Source of the DNA: Agrypnia vestita | Lineage: Eukaryota > Arthropoda > Insecta > Trichoptera > Phryganeidae | Direction: 5' to 3' | Assembly: GCA_016648135.1 (NCBI GenBank) | Contig: JADDOH010023091.1 | Span: forward strand, 62,001-126,000 | Length of the DNA: 64,000 nucleotides | In this document: positions 11,453 through 21,650 of the stretch, piece after piece | How the letters are laid out: each line of letters opens with the position of its first letter | How positions within the stretch are numbered: position 1 is the stretch's first letter | Program-made: the position numbers and the translations under genes | The notes under the pieces: model-generated | The model's database searches: none | What the model saw: the letters and a program-made list of their open reading frames with translations, nothing else | What the model was told of the DNA's origin: nothing

Positions 11453-12747
11453 AAGGGTCCGCCAAATAACTTTTTTTTTTTGAAAATGCTATAAAAAAAA
11501 AACTACTGAATATTTTCTCAAATTTCTATTTTTATTTGAAAGTACAATCCTTCCGGTTAATAATGGAAAATAATTTCATTCAAATGGCTGCCTCGGCTGG
11601 CCATGCAGTAGCCTACACGATCGGTCCAATTTTTAAGCACATTATCGATTGTGTGCAGCTGTATTTCACCAATGGCTTCACGAATATTGTCCTTTAAAGC
11701 GTCAATTGTCTCTGGCTTGTCAGCGTAACATTTATCTTTGAGGGCACCCCACAAATAATAGTCCAACGGTGTCAAATCGCAGCTCCGAGGTGGCCAAACG
11801 ACATCAGCTCTGCGGCTGATAATGCGATCTTCAAAAACAGGGCGCAAAACATCGAGTGTAGCTTCGGCTGTGTGGCACGTAGCGCCGTCCTGTTGAAACC
11901 AAATGTTGCCAATATCCTCCTCTTCAATTTTTGTGAACGAAAATTCGTTCAACATGGCCCGATAACGATCGCCATTGACTGTAACGGCCACTCCTTGCTC
12001 ATTTTCAAAGAAAAATGGCCCAATTATGCCTCTGGACCAAAATCCGCACCAAACAGTGACTCGTTTTGGGTGTACCGGCTTTTCAATGTATGCGTGCGGG
12101 TTTTCTGTGCCCCAAATGCGACAATTTTGCTTGTTTACATACCCGCCAAGATCAAAATGAGCTTCATCCGAAAAGATGATTTTTTTGGCAAAATCGGCAT
12201 CTTCTGTAAGTCGATCGCAGGCCCACTCAGCGAAGCGAAAACGCATTGTATGGTCAGTTGGCTTCAACTCCTGAACCAATTGGACTTTGTATGGCGTCAT
12301 ACCAAGGTCTTTATGCAAAATTCGTTTCAATGATGTCTCCGAAATGTTCAATTGTTGAGAACGACGGTGAATTGATGTTGATGGCGCTTCACGCACACTT
12401 TCTGCCACAGCATCAATATTCTCGGGTGTACGCACTGTTTTTGGCTTTTCACGCTTTGGTTTATCGATGAGGATGCCAGTTTCTTTCACTTTTTTCACAA
12501 GATAACGGAGCTGACGGTGCTTCTCTTCTTCCAAAAACCGTACGCAATTTTCGCACACATTCTGCAACATTACCATGATTTTCAAAGTAATGTCGCAATA
12601 TTTCCCAGCGTTGTTCAAGCGTATACACAACCATATTCGTTCAGCGGAAGGATAAAACTAATTATCTGTCAAATCAGACATGAGCTAAGTGTTACCATTC
12701 ACGAAATAAGCACTAGTTGAAAAAAAAACTTTAGATGGCGGACCCTT
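11453..12747 (-). mobile_element. Mariner-type element, DD41D (rosa-like) spacing, complete
   Basis: Both ends carry AAGGGTCCGCCA in inverted orientation, bordered by TA (11451-11452 and 12748-12749), the usual target-site duplication of the Tc1/mariner superfamily. The 1295-bp element contains one transposase gene on the minus strand and sits inside copy C of the CGGQN family. Confidence 0.9.
11557..12634 (-). pseudogene. Mariner transposase, one frameshift from intact
   Basis: Start is taken at the ATG at 12634-12632 (MVVYTLEQRWEILRHYF), the usual N-terminus of this family. The first ~125 bases lie in one frame and the rest in another; a small indel near 12505 separates them. Helix-turn-helix sequence (HRRSQQLNISETSLKRIL) is followed by the catalytic core: IFSDEAHF (first Asp), WFQQDGATCH (second Asp), and TPLDYYLWG (third Asp). 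The last two are 41 residues apart, which matches the DD41D (rosa) group rather than classic DD34D mariners. All three aspartates are present, so only the frameshift stands against activity. Confidence 0.88.
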
Positions 12748-13130
12748 TATTATAATATTATGCATTATTGATGTGTTCAATAATGCATTGGATAGTATCA
12801 CGTTTCTATTTTGGTACGTACACATATCGCTATAGAGAATTATTTTCACTCCATCAGTGTGTTGAATTTTGGTCAAAACCTTTTCAATTAAAAACCTAGA
12901 AATAATTGTGACAAACTCTTCACCATTCAAACCACCTTCAGTCTCGTTCCACAAATAGCAGAATCCTTCTTTGGTTCATATGTTAAAAAAGCAAAGGTTA
13001 TGATCACACATTTTAGATTTATAATATAAAGATGGAACATTTGATTTTGGAGCCAGAAGGACAGCTTGCAGGTCCATTGTAAAAACATGATGTTCTTCTT
13101 CTTTATCCTTATTTTTCTCATTCCTAGACT

Positions 13131-13547
13131 AGTGAACTTAGTCTTGACATCATATGGACTCCATCCTCCAGCTGGCCCTTGGGTAGTACACAACCCCAGC
13201 ATTTGTGTTTGTCACTTAATCTATACCTTCTCAATGTCCGGTTAAATTCGGTTTTCAACATCTCAAAACCTTCCGCCCCACAGCTGCAATCTTTGTTTAA
13301 GTTCTCCGCCTCCGTAAATACCTCTCTCTCCAAATTGTTGAACGTGTCCGCATCAAACTCCCAATCGGGTATCGTTTCGGGTATATTCTTCTCTACAAAT
13401 TGTGGTTGCTGCCAAAATGATCTTTGTTTCGGTCCGCCTCCAGTGGCTCCCCTGCCAGCTTCACCTCCTCCACAGAGCTCCAGGGGTATCCTTCTCCTCT
13501 AGTAAGCTGTCGGGCGATTGCAGAATAATTGTACAACGAATTATTGT
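13131..13547. other. Unassigned, partly coding-like
   Basis: A minus-strand open stretch at 13124-13333 includes CGAEGFEMLKTEFNRTLRRYR and HKCWGCVLPKGQLEDGV. It may be a remnant of a mobile-element protein, but I do not recognise the family. Confidence 0.25.
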
Positions 13548-13660
13548 CTTTGTAACACCTATGATACCAAAGCAAGACACTACAATGCGAGAAGCTATTT
13601 CTCCTCATGAACGTTTGACTGCTACAATGAGATACCTGGTAGAAGGTAAAACCCAATCCC
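13548..13660 (+). pseudogene. PIF/Harbinger transposase N-terminal fragment
   Basis: The plus strand reads VTPMIPKQDTTMREAISPHE and then RLTATMRYLVEGKT, the conserved region just before the nuclease domain in Harbinger transposases (usual pattern: kkDTxMReAIsxxERLaxTLRfLaxG). The nuclease domain does not follow. Only this short piece remains. Confidence 0.65.
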
Positions 13661-13840
13661 GGTTCTCATGCTTGCAATAACTCTGTTTCGTTCTTTTCGG
13701 TGGGAAGCTCGCAAAGACTGAATTTTTTTCTTAACACCGGCTACATCCGAATTCAGTTCATATTCTTTTGCAATCTCCACGAGTTTATTACACGCTGCAA
13801 GTCGATTTCCCTTGTTTTTATACTCGCTTGATTTAGTTTA
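13650..13840 (-). pseudogene. MADF/Myb-like fragment, Harbinger accessory protein
   Basis: The minus strand reads YKNKGNRLAACNKLVEIA, then VKKKIQSLRASHRKERNRV, the shape of a MADF DNA-binding domain. Harbinger elements often carry such a second gene. It abuts the transposase fragment tail-to-tail with only a few bases shared, so an internal deletion has joined the two genes. Confidence 0.55.
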
Positions 13841-13964
13841 CCATAAACAGGGACTCTCTTATGAATTCTATTATGAAATTGTGACTGTGAGTTCGCAAAT
13901 CCATTATTAAAATGTGACATCCGTCCTCTAGCGCTGTCGCCGATAACTGACGACTTGGCTCGCC

Positions 13965-14124
13965 GGCCGTGATCGACAAGCGGTTTTGAATGACGAGTCG
14001 AGTAAAAAATCAAGTAAACAACAACTCTCAAAACCGCGGTATTGCAATGCAATGCAATTTTACACCGGCGAGCTTTACCGACGAGCCATAAGACCGCGGT
14101 TTTACTCGCTCGTCGATCAGGGCC
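13965..14124. repeat. 160-bp inverted-repeat element
   Basis: Starts GGCCGTGATCGACAAGCG and ends with the inverted counterpart (CTCGTCGATCAGGGCC). Inner CCGCGG-containing segments at about 14033 and 14092 are also inverted. It may be a MITE or the fused ends of the Harbinger element next to it. No clear target-site duplication. Confidence 0.4.
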
Positions 14125-14197
14125 TTTAGGGTGAATTAGGAAGTTATGAAGTTGTTGATCGTAGCTGGGAGTGGATAAGGCCTTGGTCTGTGGAGTT

Positions 14198-14560
14198 TTA
14201 AAAATGGATTTTTTGTAGGATGTTACGGTGGGGCCTGGTGCTGAAATTTGGGAGGTGAAATTTGAGCTCGGAAACTGTGCGGTAGTCTACGTAAATGTTT
14301 TTGGAGGGGGCAAACATTTTGGAGGCTTGGAAATATGATGTATTATTAGCTGCCATGTATTGTTGGATGTTTTTCTGTCTGGTCAGTTTAGGACATGAGG
14401 GGTTGGTTGCCGTGTGAGAGCCGGAGCTATTCACTTTTTTACTACTTAGGCAATTATCTGCAGAGTGGCTATCCCCGCATTCAAAACAACGGGGCGGAGA
14501 TCTCCACTATGACTTAGTATGACCAAAGCGACGGCAGTTGGATAGGTGTACATTTCTACC
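14198..14560 (-). pseudogene. LINE ORF1 (gag-like) zinc-knuckle fragment
   Basis: The minus strand has CFECGDSHSADNC, followed by GSHTATNPSCPKLTRQKNI and YMAANNTSYFQASKMF. This is the zinc-knuckle end of the nucleic-acid-binding ORF1 protein of I/Jockey-group LINEs. A stop breaks the frame before the first knuckle, and no ORF2 follows. Confidence 0.55.
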
Positions 14561-14934
14561 GGAAGTGAATTGTAGAAAAGGTAGATATGAGACCGGAGAC
14601 ACTTGAAAGTCAGGACCACATTTTTTTAGTGATTCTATGTGACTGTTCCGTTTGACGTATCTTTGAAATTAAGGAGTTTGCAGATTGAGCAAAAGCAAAA
14701 TCTAACGCAACTCTGTATATACTCTCAGTTTTTTATACTGCCTGGTTTTTGGACATATACAGTGAAATGAGCTTTGAAAGAAAGGGAGTAAAGGAAAGAA
14801 TCATGAACCGAGTTGGGAAGAACTGAATTGGAAGTTATGGCAGGAGTAGGAGGAAAATCAAAATATGAAAAATATATGAAAAAATGTATTAAAAATTGAA
14901 TCTAGGAAAAATGACAAAAAATAACGATTTTTAA
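14561..14934. other. No gene recognised
   Basis: The part near 14560-14600 may continue the ORF1 fragment. The rest shows nothing. Confidence 0.35.
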
Positions 14935-15738
14935 TTATAAGTATGCATCACAATCAGATATGTCATCACTTTCGTTATCAGGCACATTAAAAATTAAATT
15001 ACCATCATCGGTGAAATCGTCAAATGCAATGTCCCGCTCCCAATATTGGCGTTCTATTTTGCATACATGACTGCAGATATTACCCCACTCAATGCTAGTG
15101 ATTGACGACACCTTTTCTTTAACTAATTTTTCGACGGAATTCAATGTCATGTCGACATTTCTAGACCCTACATGCCCCTTTACGATTGACCAAATGTTTT
15201 CTATCGCGTTAAAGTCTGGGTGATATGGCGGAAGCCGTAATACGTCATGACCACTTTCGATGAACAGCTTGTCGACAGCGAATTCCTTGAAAATGCTTTT
15301 ATATAAACATATTAGCCGATATAATTCCGGTTTAAGCATATCATTTGGAAAACAAATACACTTTTGAGTTAACCATTCTATCATATCGGCCTTCTTAGAA
15401 TTCGATGTTGGTGCGGGATTTACCAACTTGTTGTGGTATGATGCATTGTCAATAACCACCACAGACCTGGGTTCTAGATTGGGGATCAATTTTTCCGTCA
15501 ACCATTTTTGATAATTAGTAAAGTTCATGTCATCGTGGTAATCACCAGTCTTTTGGTGGGATTTATACATAAGTAAGGCATCAGGTATAAAACCTTTTTC
15601 ACTGCCGGCATGCACAATAATAAAACGGGATCCTTTTGATATTGGGATTTTCATGCCTTCACCTGATTTGTCTTTCCATGAAAGTGATGACACATGGGTT
15701 GTATGAACATAAGTTTCATCTGTGTATACTATTCTGCC

Positions 15739-17067
15739 CTTCCAAGGAAGAAGGCAGTAACTACACATTGCAATGTTTTGGGATAATTGAAGTTTTAGTG
15801 TTTTTTACATAGGTTTTTTGTGTTTTTTCACCGTATGTTTAATTTTTTTATTATTTAAAAAAAATATTTTAATGTAAAATTATTCAAAAATAAGATAATA
15901 CCTAAAAGAGACATTAAATTATTGAATTTCAATATTTAAATCAATAAATGCCTTCTGCCTTAGAATGTGCTTCAATGATAGTGTAAACTTTCTTAGAAAC
16001 AAGGCAGTAAGTACGTAGTTACTGCCTTGTTTCTAAGAATCTTTGAAGTTTGCTCTATTCACTTAGGTACACATAGGATATTTAAAATCTGGATTCAATA
16101 AAAAAATATTTATTTGGTTTACCGTAGGTATGTAATTCTTTACAAAATTAATATTTTCTTAATAATTAGATACATTAACAAAAATGGTAATTTGTTAATA
16201 GTTTATCTAAACCATTTGATTTTTGTTTTTTAAAGCATTTTTCATTCACCAATCTCAAAAGTTAGATCTTGAACATCACGAGCTTGCAGATTTTTCTAAA
16301 AAACTCTTCGATTTTCGGGCATCAGTAGTCTAAGATTCTGAATAATATTCTGTTTTTTTTTTATTTAGGAATTCCGCGATCTATTGTTCTTTTTTGAGGC
16401 TCTTTAAAATTATTCTTAATAAGAGATTTTTTTAAGAAATCCGCCTTCATAAATTCTTTTCCAAAATCTATAGAGTAACTACTACTGCATGGTATAATCT
16501 CTATTAAACTGCAGCTGAGTCATTTCATCAATCCAATTGTAAAGTAATTTGACCGTTTGGTGAATTTTTTTCATTTTGCATTTCCAGCGCCATTTTAACA
16601 ATTTATTTTGTTCTTGATGACATTTTTAAGCACTTATTAATAAAAATTATATCAGTATCAATGTATTACCACTAATATTATATACTTGTATAGGTTTATA
16701 GGGCTAATAATAATCTATCACTACCTAACACTAGATCAGAATGATATGATTATTTTGACAGATCGATAAACATGAAGTTGTCAACAATTTAAAGTGTGAT
16801 ATATTTCTTAGCAAAAAAGCAGCAACTACAGAAAAGTATCTGCATTTACTGCCATTTAGCTAAGAAAATGATATTTACTGCTTATTTTCTAAGAATTGAG
16901 TGTTGTTTTTGTAGTTGTCCATTTTTTCTTATCAGTTTTTTATAGTTTTTTTTAATAATAATGCCTTTTGAGTAAGATATTTATATTTATAACAAAATTA
17001 TTCAACGGATGGCCTTCATAACTAGTTTTTGAATTTTTTTGTTAGTTACTGCCTTCTAGCTTGGAAG
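15739..17067. mobile_element. 1329-bp terminal-inverted-repeat element inserted in the DD82E gene
   Basis: Both ends carry CTTCCAAG, two differing bases, then AGAAGGCAGTAACTA, in inverted orientation (about 24 of 26 bases). GCC borders both sides (15736-15738 and 17068-17070), consistent with a 3-bp target-site duplication. The host transposase reading resumes across it. The interior has no ORF of note but repeats the end motif (GGCAGTAA) several times, including the palindrome at 15990-16042. It is a non-autonomous element. Superfamily not assigned. Confidence 0.7.
15990..16042. repeat. Near-perfect palindrome inside the inserted element
   Basis: TTCTTAGAAACAAGGCAGTAA is followed after a short spacer (GTACGTA) by its inverted copy. 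Related GGCAGTAA/TTTCTAAGAA pieces recur near 16820-16900. These may be internal copies of the element's own transposase-binding ends. Confidence 0.7.
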
Positions 17068-17519
17068 GCCAGTATTGTCCTGCTTTCTTCACGATACTTT
17101 TCGCTCTCAAATAGGATATCCTTTTGCAAATGATGTCTGGTTTTTCTCGCAATACGCTCAAGTTGTCCTTTGTTTTGCACCACTGAAATCCCATATTTTT
17201 CAAAATTCTCCTCAGTGATGACTCAGAACCGTTGAAACCGACGGCTTCTTAGAACGGGCAATAACCTTGGGATTGTAGGTAATATTTTTTCCTTCAAATG
17301 AAAATCATATATACTCCTTCTTATCACACATTCGTCAAAAGTATCTGGAGTGAGTTGACTCAACCGGTTTCTATTCTTTTTTGGCGACGACACAGCGTCA
17401 TCTTTGCCATTATTCTTTAATGCTGCTATTAAAGATCTTACTGTTCTTGAAGAAACGCCAGTAGCTGCTGAAACTTCATCAGTAAGAGAAAATTTCTCTA
17501 AAAAAATATATTTATACAT

Positions 17520-17849
17520 TAATTACTATTAGTGTTAAGGGTATTGAAAAAAACGAAATTTCTAATATCGCATTGTGTTTCTATATCGATGGCTCAGTTC
17601 CATACAACGATAAGTCAAAAAATTGAAGTTTTGAGTTGTATTACCCATTATATTCAAAAATCATTCTTTATCAGTTCCATAAAGGTATGATTCTAAAAAA
17701 ATATTGGTTTTCTATTTATAGACAGATGTTTTCATATGGAATTAAAAAAATTAAACAATCTCTCAGTTCCATAAAAATACAATTATCGCTATCAATTTCG
17801 CTGTATGGAAATATATTTTAGTGAATTATGGTGCTTCATAAACAAACAA
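17520..17849. other. No gene recognised
   Basis: AT-rich sequence upstream of the DD82E N-terminus, with three nearby copies of a TCAGTTCCAT(A) motif (about 17590, 17670, 17765) that could be subterminal repeats of that element. Confidence 0.35.
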
Positions 17850-18330
17850 CTCACGTCAGTTCATTAAATATCACTAGTTTCCATTCGTTGCACTCACGCA
17901 ATGGATTGGTGGTTTTGGTAAATCGAAATAACTTCCCATCTTTTGTCGTAATATTTGGATAGTGCAAGTGGTGCTTCTGGCAACCTTCGTAAAACGCGGC
18001 TGTACCATTCGTCATTAGGCCCCGATATGCTAATAGGACAGGCATGATATATGGTATCGTCATCGATACCCAAGTATCCCAGTATCAGCATTCCAATCAA
18101 TACGCGACAGTACGTCTGGCCTTAAGGGGTATCTGCCAAAAAGCTTTTGAAAGATTTATGGATGATATAAATTTCGCGCCATTTAAATGTTGAAGGATCA
18201 ACTGAATTTTTGGCAAAGGGTATGCATCGCGAACAGTGACGGCATTCAAGAGTCTGCTGTCAAAACCAAACTTGTAGGATTATACGTGTTCTTAGGGATT
18301 GCCCCTCAAAGTTATCGTAATCTTAGACTC
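17850..18330 (-). pseudogene. Ty3/gypsy pol remnant with internal deletion
   Basis: On the minus strand, LNAVTVRDAYPLPKIQLIL and AKFISSINLSKAFWQIPL (about 18255-18110) are the fingers and motif-A entry of a Ty3/gypsy reverse transcriptase. Shortly after, DGKLFRFTKTTNPL and NEWKLVI (about 17960-17860) match the segment before the integrase zinc finger. The catalytic YxDD region, RNase H and integrase core are missing. Several stops are present. Confidence 0.6.
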
Positions 18331-18599
18331 ACACAAGTATTACAAGGCCATGTTTTACCACCAGCGATCACGTTCAAAAAAAGATCTACCTACCACCTCG
18401 AATAGGTGCGGGCGACCTTCGTGGCAGCATGACGGCGTTCGTTCGAAAAATGGCCATTGCCACACGCGGTCCGCCGCTATGTTCAGACATTAGCAGCCAG
18501 TATGCCCTTTGCACAAAATTTGGTATCCCACAAAACAATGTTGCCAGCGTAGAAATGAGCTGTTAATTATTAATGTATTTAACCACAAGGTTGGTTTTA

Positions 18600-19200
18600 T
18601 AAGTGACTGTGACTATAAGGTGGAGGAAAAAGAAATGTTACAATATATAAAGTAAGAGAACAATGACCAATTTTTGTTTTGGCCGCTGTAATTATATAGC
18701 CATAGGGTGACGGTTTCTTTATCACGATTTCTATAAAAAATGTGTAATATGCAGATTGCAGATATAATGTCATCAGCTTTTCTTCCAGCTATGATTTGGC
18801 TTGACATTTTCGTTTGACAGTTTATTTACAGGAACAAAAGATTTGTTAAAAGTGACGATTCTTTGAGTGAAAACAACATTTTTGTAGGTGTCAATGCGAC
18901 GAAGTATTATAACCTTTTATAAATCTGCAGAAAAGCATACCTACAGATTTGGGATCAGTATTAGCATTTTTACAAATATGTTCCCTTGATTTATTAGTGT
19001 TATTTTCGTGTATTTTCCATGACCATGACAGATAATGCAGTTTGGACTTAATTTCGTGTGCAATATGTTGCGCAATGAGAAAATCTCGCATACTTCGCAC
19101 TCTTTGTTGCCAAGTTTTGTAAAACATATATTTTGTTCTTTTGAAACATGTCAATTAGCGAAGGGAAAAACTTCATTTCAGAATGAAGACTTCAACACGC
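18600..19200 (-). pseudogene. CGGQN-family fragment, copy D
   Basis: The minus strand at 18807-18613 reads AGRKADDIISAICI, then VTLWLYNYSGQNKNWSLFSY, matching the family's Asp-x-C-(S/G)-(G/A)-Q-N-(K/R)-N motif with Asp and Cys replaced. Upstream, 19154-18891 is a weaker fragment with Lys/His-rich sequence. It is closest to copy E (24011-24480). Confidence 0.5.
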
Positions 19201-19276
19201 ACACATTCACCAATTTGAACACTACAATGTGTTCGCTTCATTTGTAGTCCTAGTCCGCGAGCGGCGAATGCTCTTT

Positions 19277-20708
19277 AGTACAGAGCGGAACCTTCGCTCG
19301 CGAGCGGAGAGCTCGCGAGCGCTCTGAGCTCCGATCTCCGATACACCGGATCAGTCGTCCTTGACGTGTCGCCGCGAGCACTGGTTGTGGCGGGCGCGAC
19401 GCGCGAACACGAATGAATGCATATTTTACTCTAGTTTTTGATGTCGTGTTTATATCACGTGACTCATATAGAATTGCGTGCCATATACACTAGATAATGA
19501 TAATTATAATGTGCGTTTGATAATATTACGGAAAGAAATATTGTAGCCTTCCGAGTTTTAAAAAACCGTGTCCTAGGTATCACCATATATAAAATACTTT
19601 TAAAGTTATATACACCGTAACTGCCGTTTAAAAAATTAGCTTATACAAATGAACAATCGTATTCAAATGCTTCGCAAATAGTGTTCAATAACAACAAGGA
19701 AATTTTAAAATAACGAATAATTACGCATAAGCTGCCGTATTGATTCAAAACTTTGACATAAGCAATGTCATGCAAAAGCCGTGGTTGAAAAAGAGATGAT
19801 CCTTATTTACAATATAATATATTATAACGTGCACGTTATAATAGTTTAATATATTACAACGTATATATGTATATACACATATAATATAGGTATTTATATA
19901 CCTAAAATCTTTAATGCGTGCGGTGATGTATAAAACAGCTGGAAACAAAAATAAACACACAAGAGATTTAAAAACAATGTTTTAACATAGAATGCTAAAA
20001 TAAACACACAAGGTGCAATGAATTAAAAATGTCTATAAACAAATTTAATGTTTATGTAAAAAGTCTCGTATACACTGATAAAAATAGATTTAAAATGTTT
20101 TTAAACCGCATCCAAAAAATATGTTTTTAAACTTACTAAAACACTCGTCGTATGTTATTAAAATTTTTCACTAATTTAAAGATGTTAATTAAATACGGAT
20201 AACTAAAATAACAAAAACAACTTACGAAATACTGTACGCAATACCAAAAAACTGAACAATTTTGTGATGTATATTTTCAATACGTATCTGTCACACAACA
20301 CGAAACGCGAAGGTACATATATGAACTAATCTAATCACCTAATCAGTAATCAATAAATACATCAACTGATTACTCAATATAGTGCGAGTACAAAAAGGTA
20401 CCTTTGTTGAACCTTTGTAATAGGCTAATACAATGTACTGAATGTACCCATTGACCCATTCACTTAAATTTAATGGTCGCGTTTATATTCGTATGTGCGG
20501 TGGCGCTCCTATACTCACTGTACTGAAAATTCAAAATGTGCTATTCAATTCATACTACATTGTGCGTTTTGTGCGATGTGCGTTTCGTGCGAGCTCGCAC
20601 ATGTGTAATGTGTACTATGTGTAGTGTGTGCAAAGACTGCAAAGGAGCGCGAGCGACAGCCGTCGCACGTACAAATATGAACGCGACCATATGGGTCCGC
20701 TCTGTACT
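19277..20708. mobile_element. 1.43-kb non-coding inverted-repeat element (repeat R), copy 1
   Basis: Starts AGTACAGAGCGGAACC and ends with GGGTCCGCTCTGTACT, an inverted match of about 14 of 16 bases. Beside the left end is a GC-rich block of CTCGCGAGCGG type. The interior is AT-rich without a long ORF. Large parts recur nearly unchanged at 27905-28430 and 37327-37640, so this is a dispersed repeat. A third terminus (AGTACAGAGCGGACCC) lies just downstream at 20805. Superfamily unknown. Confidence 0.6.
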
Positions 20709-20776
20709 GCGTAGAGTGCGTAGGACTACAAATGAAGTAAATGTGCGATTAAAAACGTGTGTAGTGTACGCTTCAG

Positions 20777-20798
20777 TACAATGTAGTACTACATTGTA
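20777..20798. repeat. Perfect 22-bp palindrome
   Basis: TACAATGTAGT followed directly by its reverse complement, between two termini of repeat R. Confidence 0.8.
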
Positions 20799-20825
20799 GT
20801 ACTTAGTACAGAGCGGACCCATCGC

Positions 20826-21650
20826 TACTTCGCATATCACTTGGAGTCGTGGGTTTCGACTTCAGTTTTCTGTTATCTGAATTTTCTGCTGGTTCTCAAG
20901 TTGTTTTTGGAAAATTTCTAATTGAATCTCAAATATTTTTTTTTTGCCTCTCTTCACTTACTAGCAAAACATTTTTTTTGTTTTTTTGCTTGCTCCAGTT
21001 TTTCGGAACCCAAGTTAGCAAATATGCTACGCATATCACTTGGAGTCATGGGTTTCGACTTCGGTTTTCTATTACCTGCAAACATTGTTTTTGGAAAATT
21101 TCTAATTGAATCTCAAATAATTTTTTTTTGCCTCTCTTCACTTACTAGCAAAACATTTTTTTTATTTTTTTGCTTGCTCCAGTTTTTCGGAACCCAAGTT
21201 AGCAAATATGCTTCGCATATCACTTGGAGTCGTGGGTTTCGACTTCAGTTTTTTGTTACCTGAATTTTCTGCTGGTTCTCAAGTTGTTTTTAGAAAATTT
21301 CTAATTGAATCTCAAATAATTTTTTTTTGCCTCTCTTCACTTACTAGCAAAACATTTTTTTTGTTTTTTGCTTGCTCCAGTTTTTCGGAACCCAAGTTAG
21401 CAAATATGCTTCGCATATCACTTGGAGTCATGGGTTTCGACTTCAGTTTTCTATTACCTGCAAACATTATTTTTGGAAAATTTCTAATTGAATTTCAAAT
21501 ATTTTTTTTTGCCTCTCTTCACTTACTAGCAAAACATTTTTTTTTGTTTTTTGCTTATTCCAGTTATTCGGAACCCAAGTTAGCAAATATGTTTCGCATA
21601 TCGCTTAGAGTCGTGGGTTTCGACTTCGGTTTTCTATTACCTGAATGAAA
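20826..21650. repeat. Higher-order tandem array (198/183-bp units, A-B-A-B-partial A)
   Basis: Units start near 20830, 21029, 21213, 21411 and 21594. The landmark TTGGAGTC recurs at 20841, 21040, 21224 and 21422, and as TTAGAGTC at 21605, giving periods of 199, 184, 198 and 183. Long units carry GAATTTTCTGCTGGTTCTC; short units carry GCAAACATT instead. The repeat thus works as a dimer of about 382 bp. On the minus strand each unit holds a short open stretch beginning SDMRSIFANLGSEKLEQAKK, broken at A-runs. Confidence 0.85.

Larger units (their letters stand above)
11276..13130 (-). pseudogene. CGGQN-family copy C, interrupted by a mariner
   Basis: On the minus strand the upstream half (13130 to about 12750) reads FTMDLQAVLLAPKSNV, WNETEGGLNGEEF and IILYSDMCTYQNRNVILSNALLN, the counterpart of the CGGQNRN motif with T-Y in place of G-G. 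The downstream half (about 11440-11276) continues with HTQMEVDTMHGCIEKQLKNRTL and AEYYGICKAARKSSE. The two halves join naturally once the mariner at 11453-12747 is taken out. A frameshift near 12950 and the insertion inactivate it. Confidence 0.7.
14935..17519 (-). pseudogene. DD82E (Sailor-type) transposase, split by an inserted element
   Basis: N-terminal part at 17519-17068: helix-turn-helix (LTDEVSAATGVSSRTVRSL), then the second DNA-binding segment (FDECVIRRSIYDFHLK, SLRRILKNMGFQWCKT). Catalytic part at 15735-14935: IVYTDETYVHTTH (first Asp), VVVIDNASYHN (second Asp), LPPYHPDFNAIENIW (Glu). Exactly 82 residues lie between the second Asp and the Glu, matching the DD82E group of the IS630-Tc1-mariner superfamily. 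Both parts have well-kept frames, though the end of the N-terminal part is in another frame after about 17230. The 1.33-kb insertion at 15739-17067 separates them. A diverged second copy lies at 24947-25870. Confidence 0.8.

Noticed and set aside
11872..12333. Plus-strand frame of 153 codons in the mariner
   Set aside because: Antisense of the transposase.
20849..21648. Plus-strand frames with repeated hydrophobic FFLFF stretches
   Set aside because: They come from T-rich tandem repeat units; no start context, no domain, and the frames change with T-run length.
20826..21650. CRISPR array
   Set aside because: Units are about 190 bp with no distinct spacers; the whole unit repeats. The sequence is eukaryotic.
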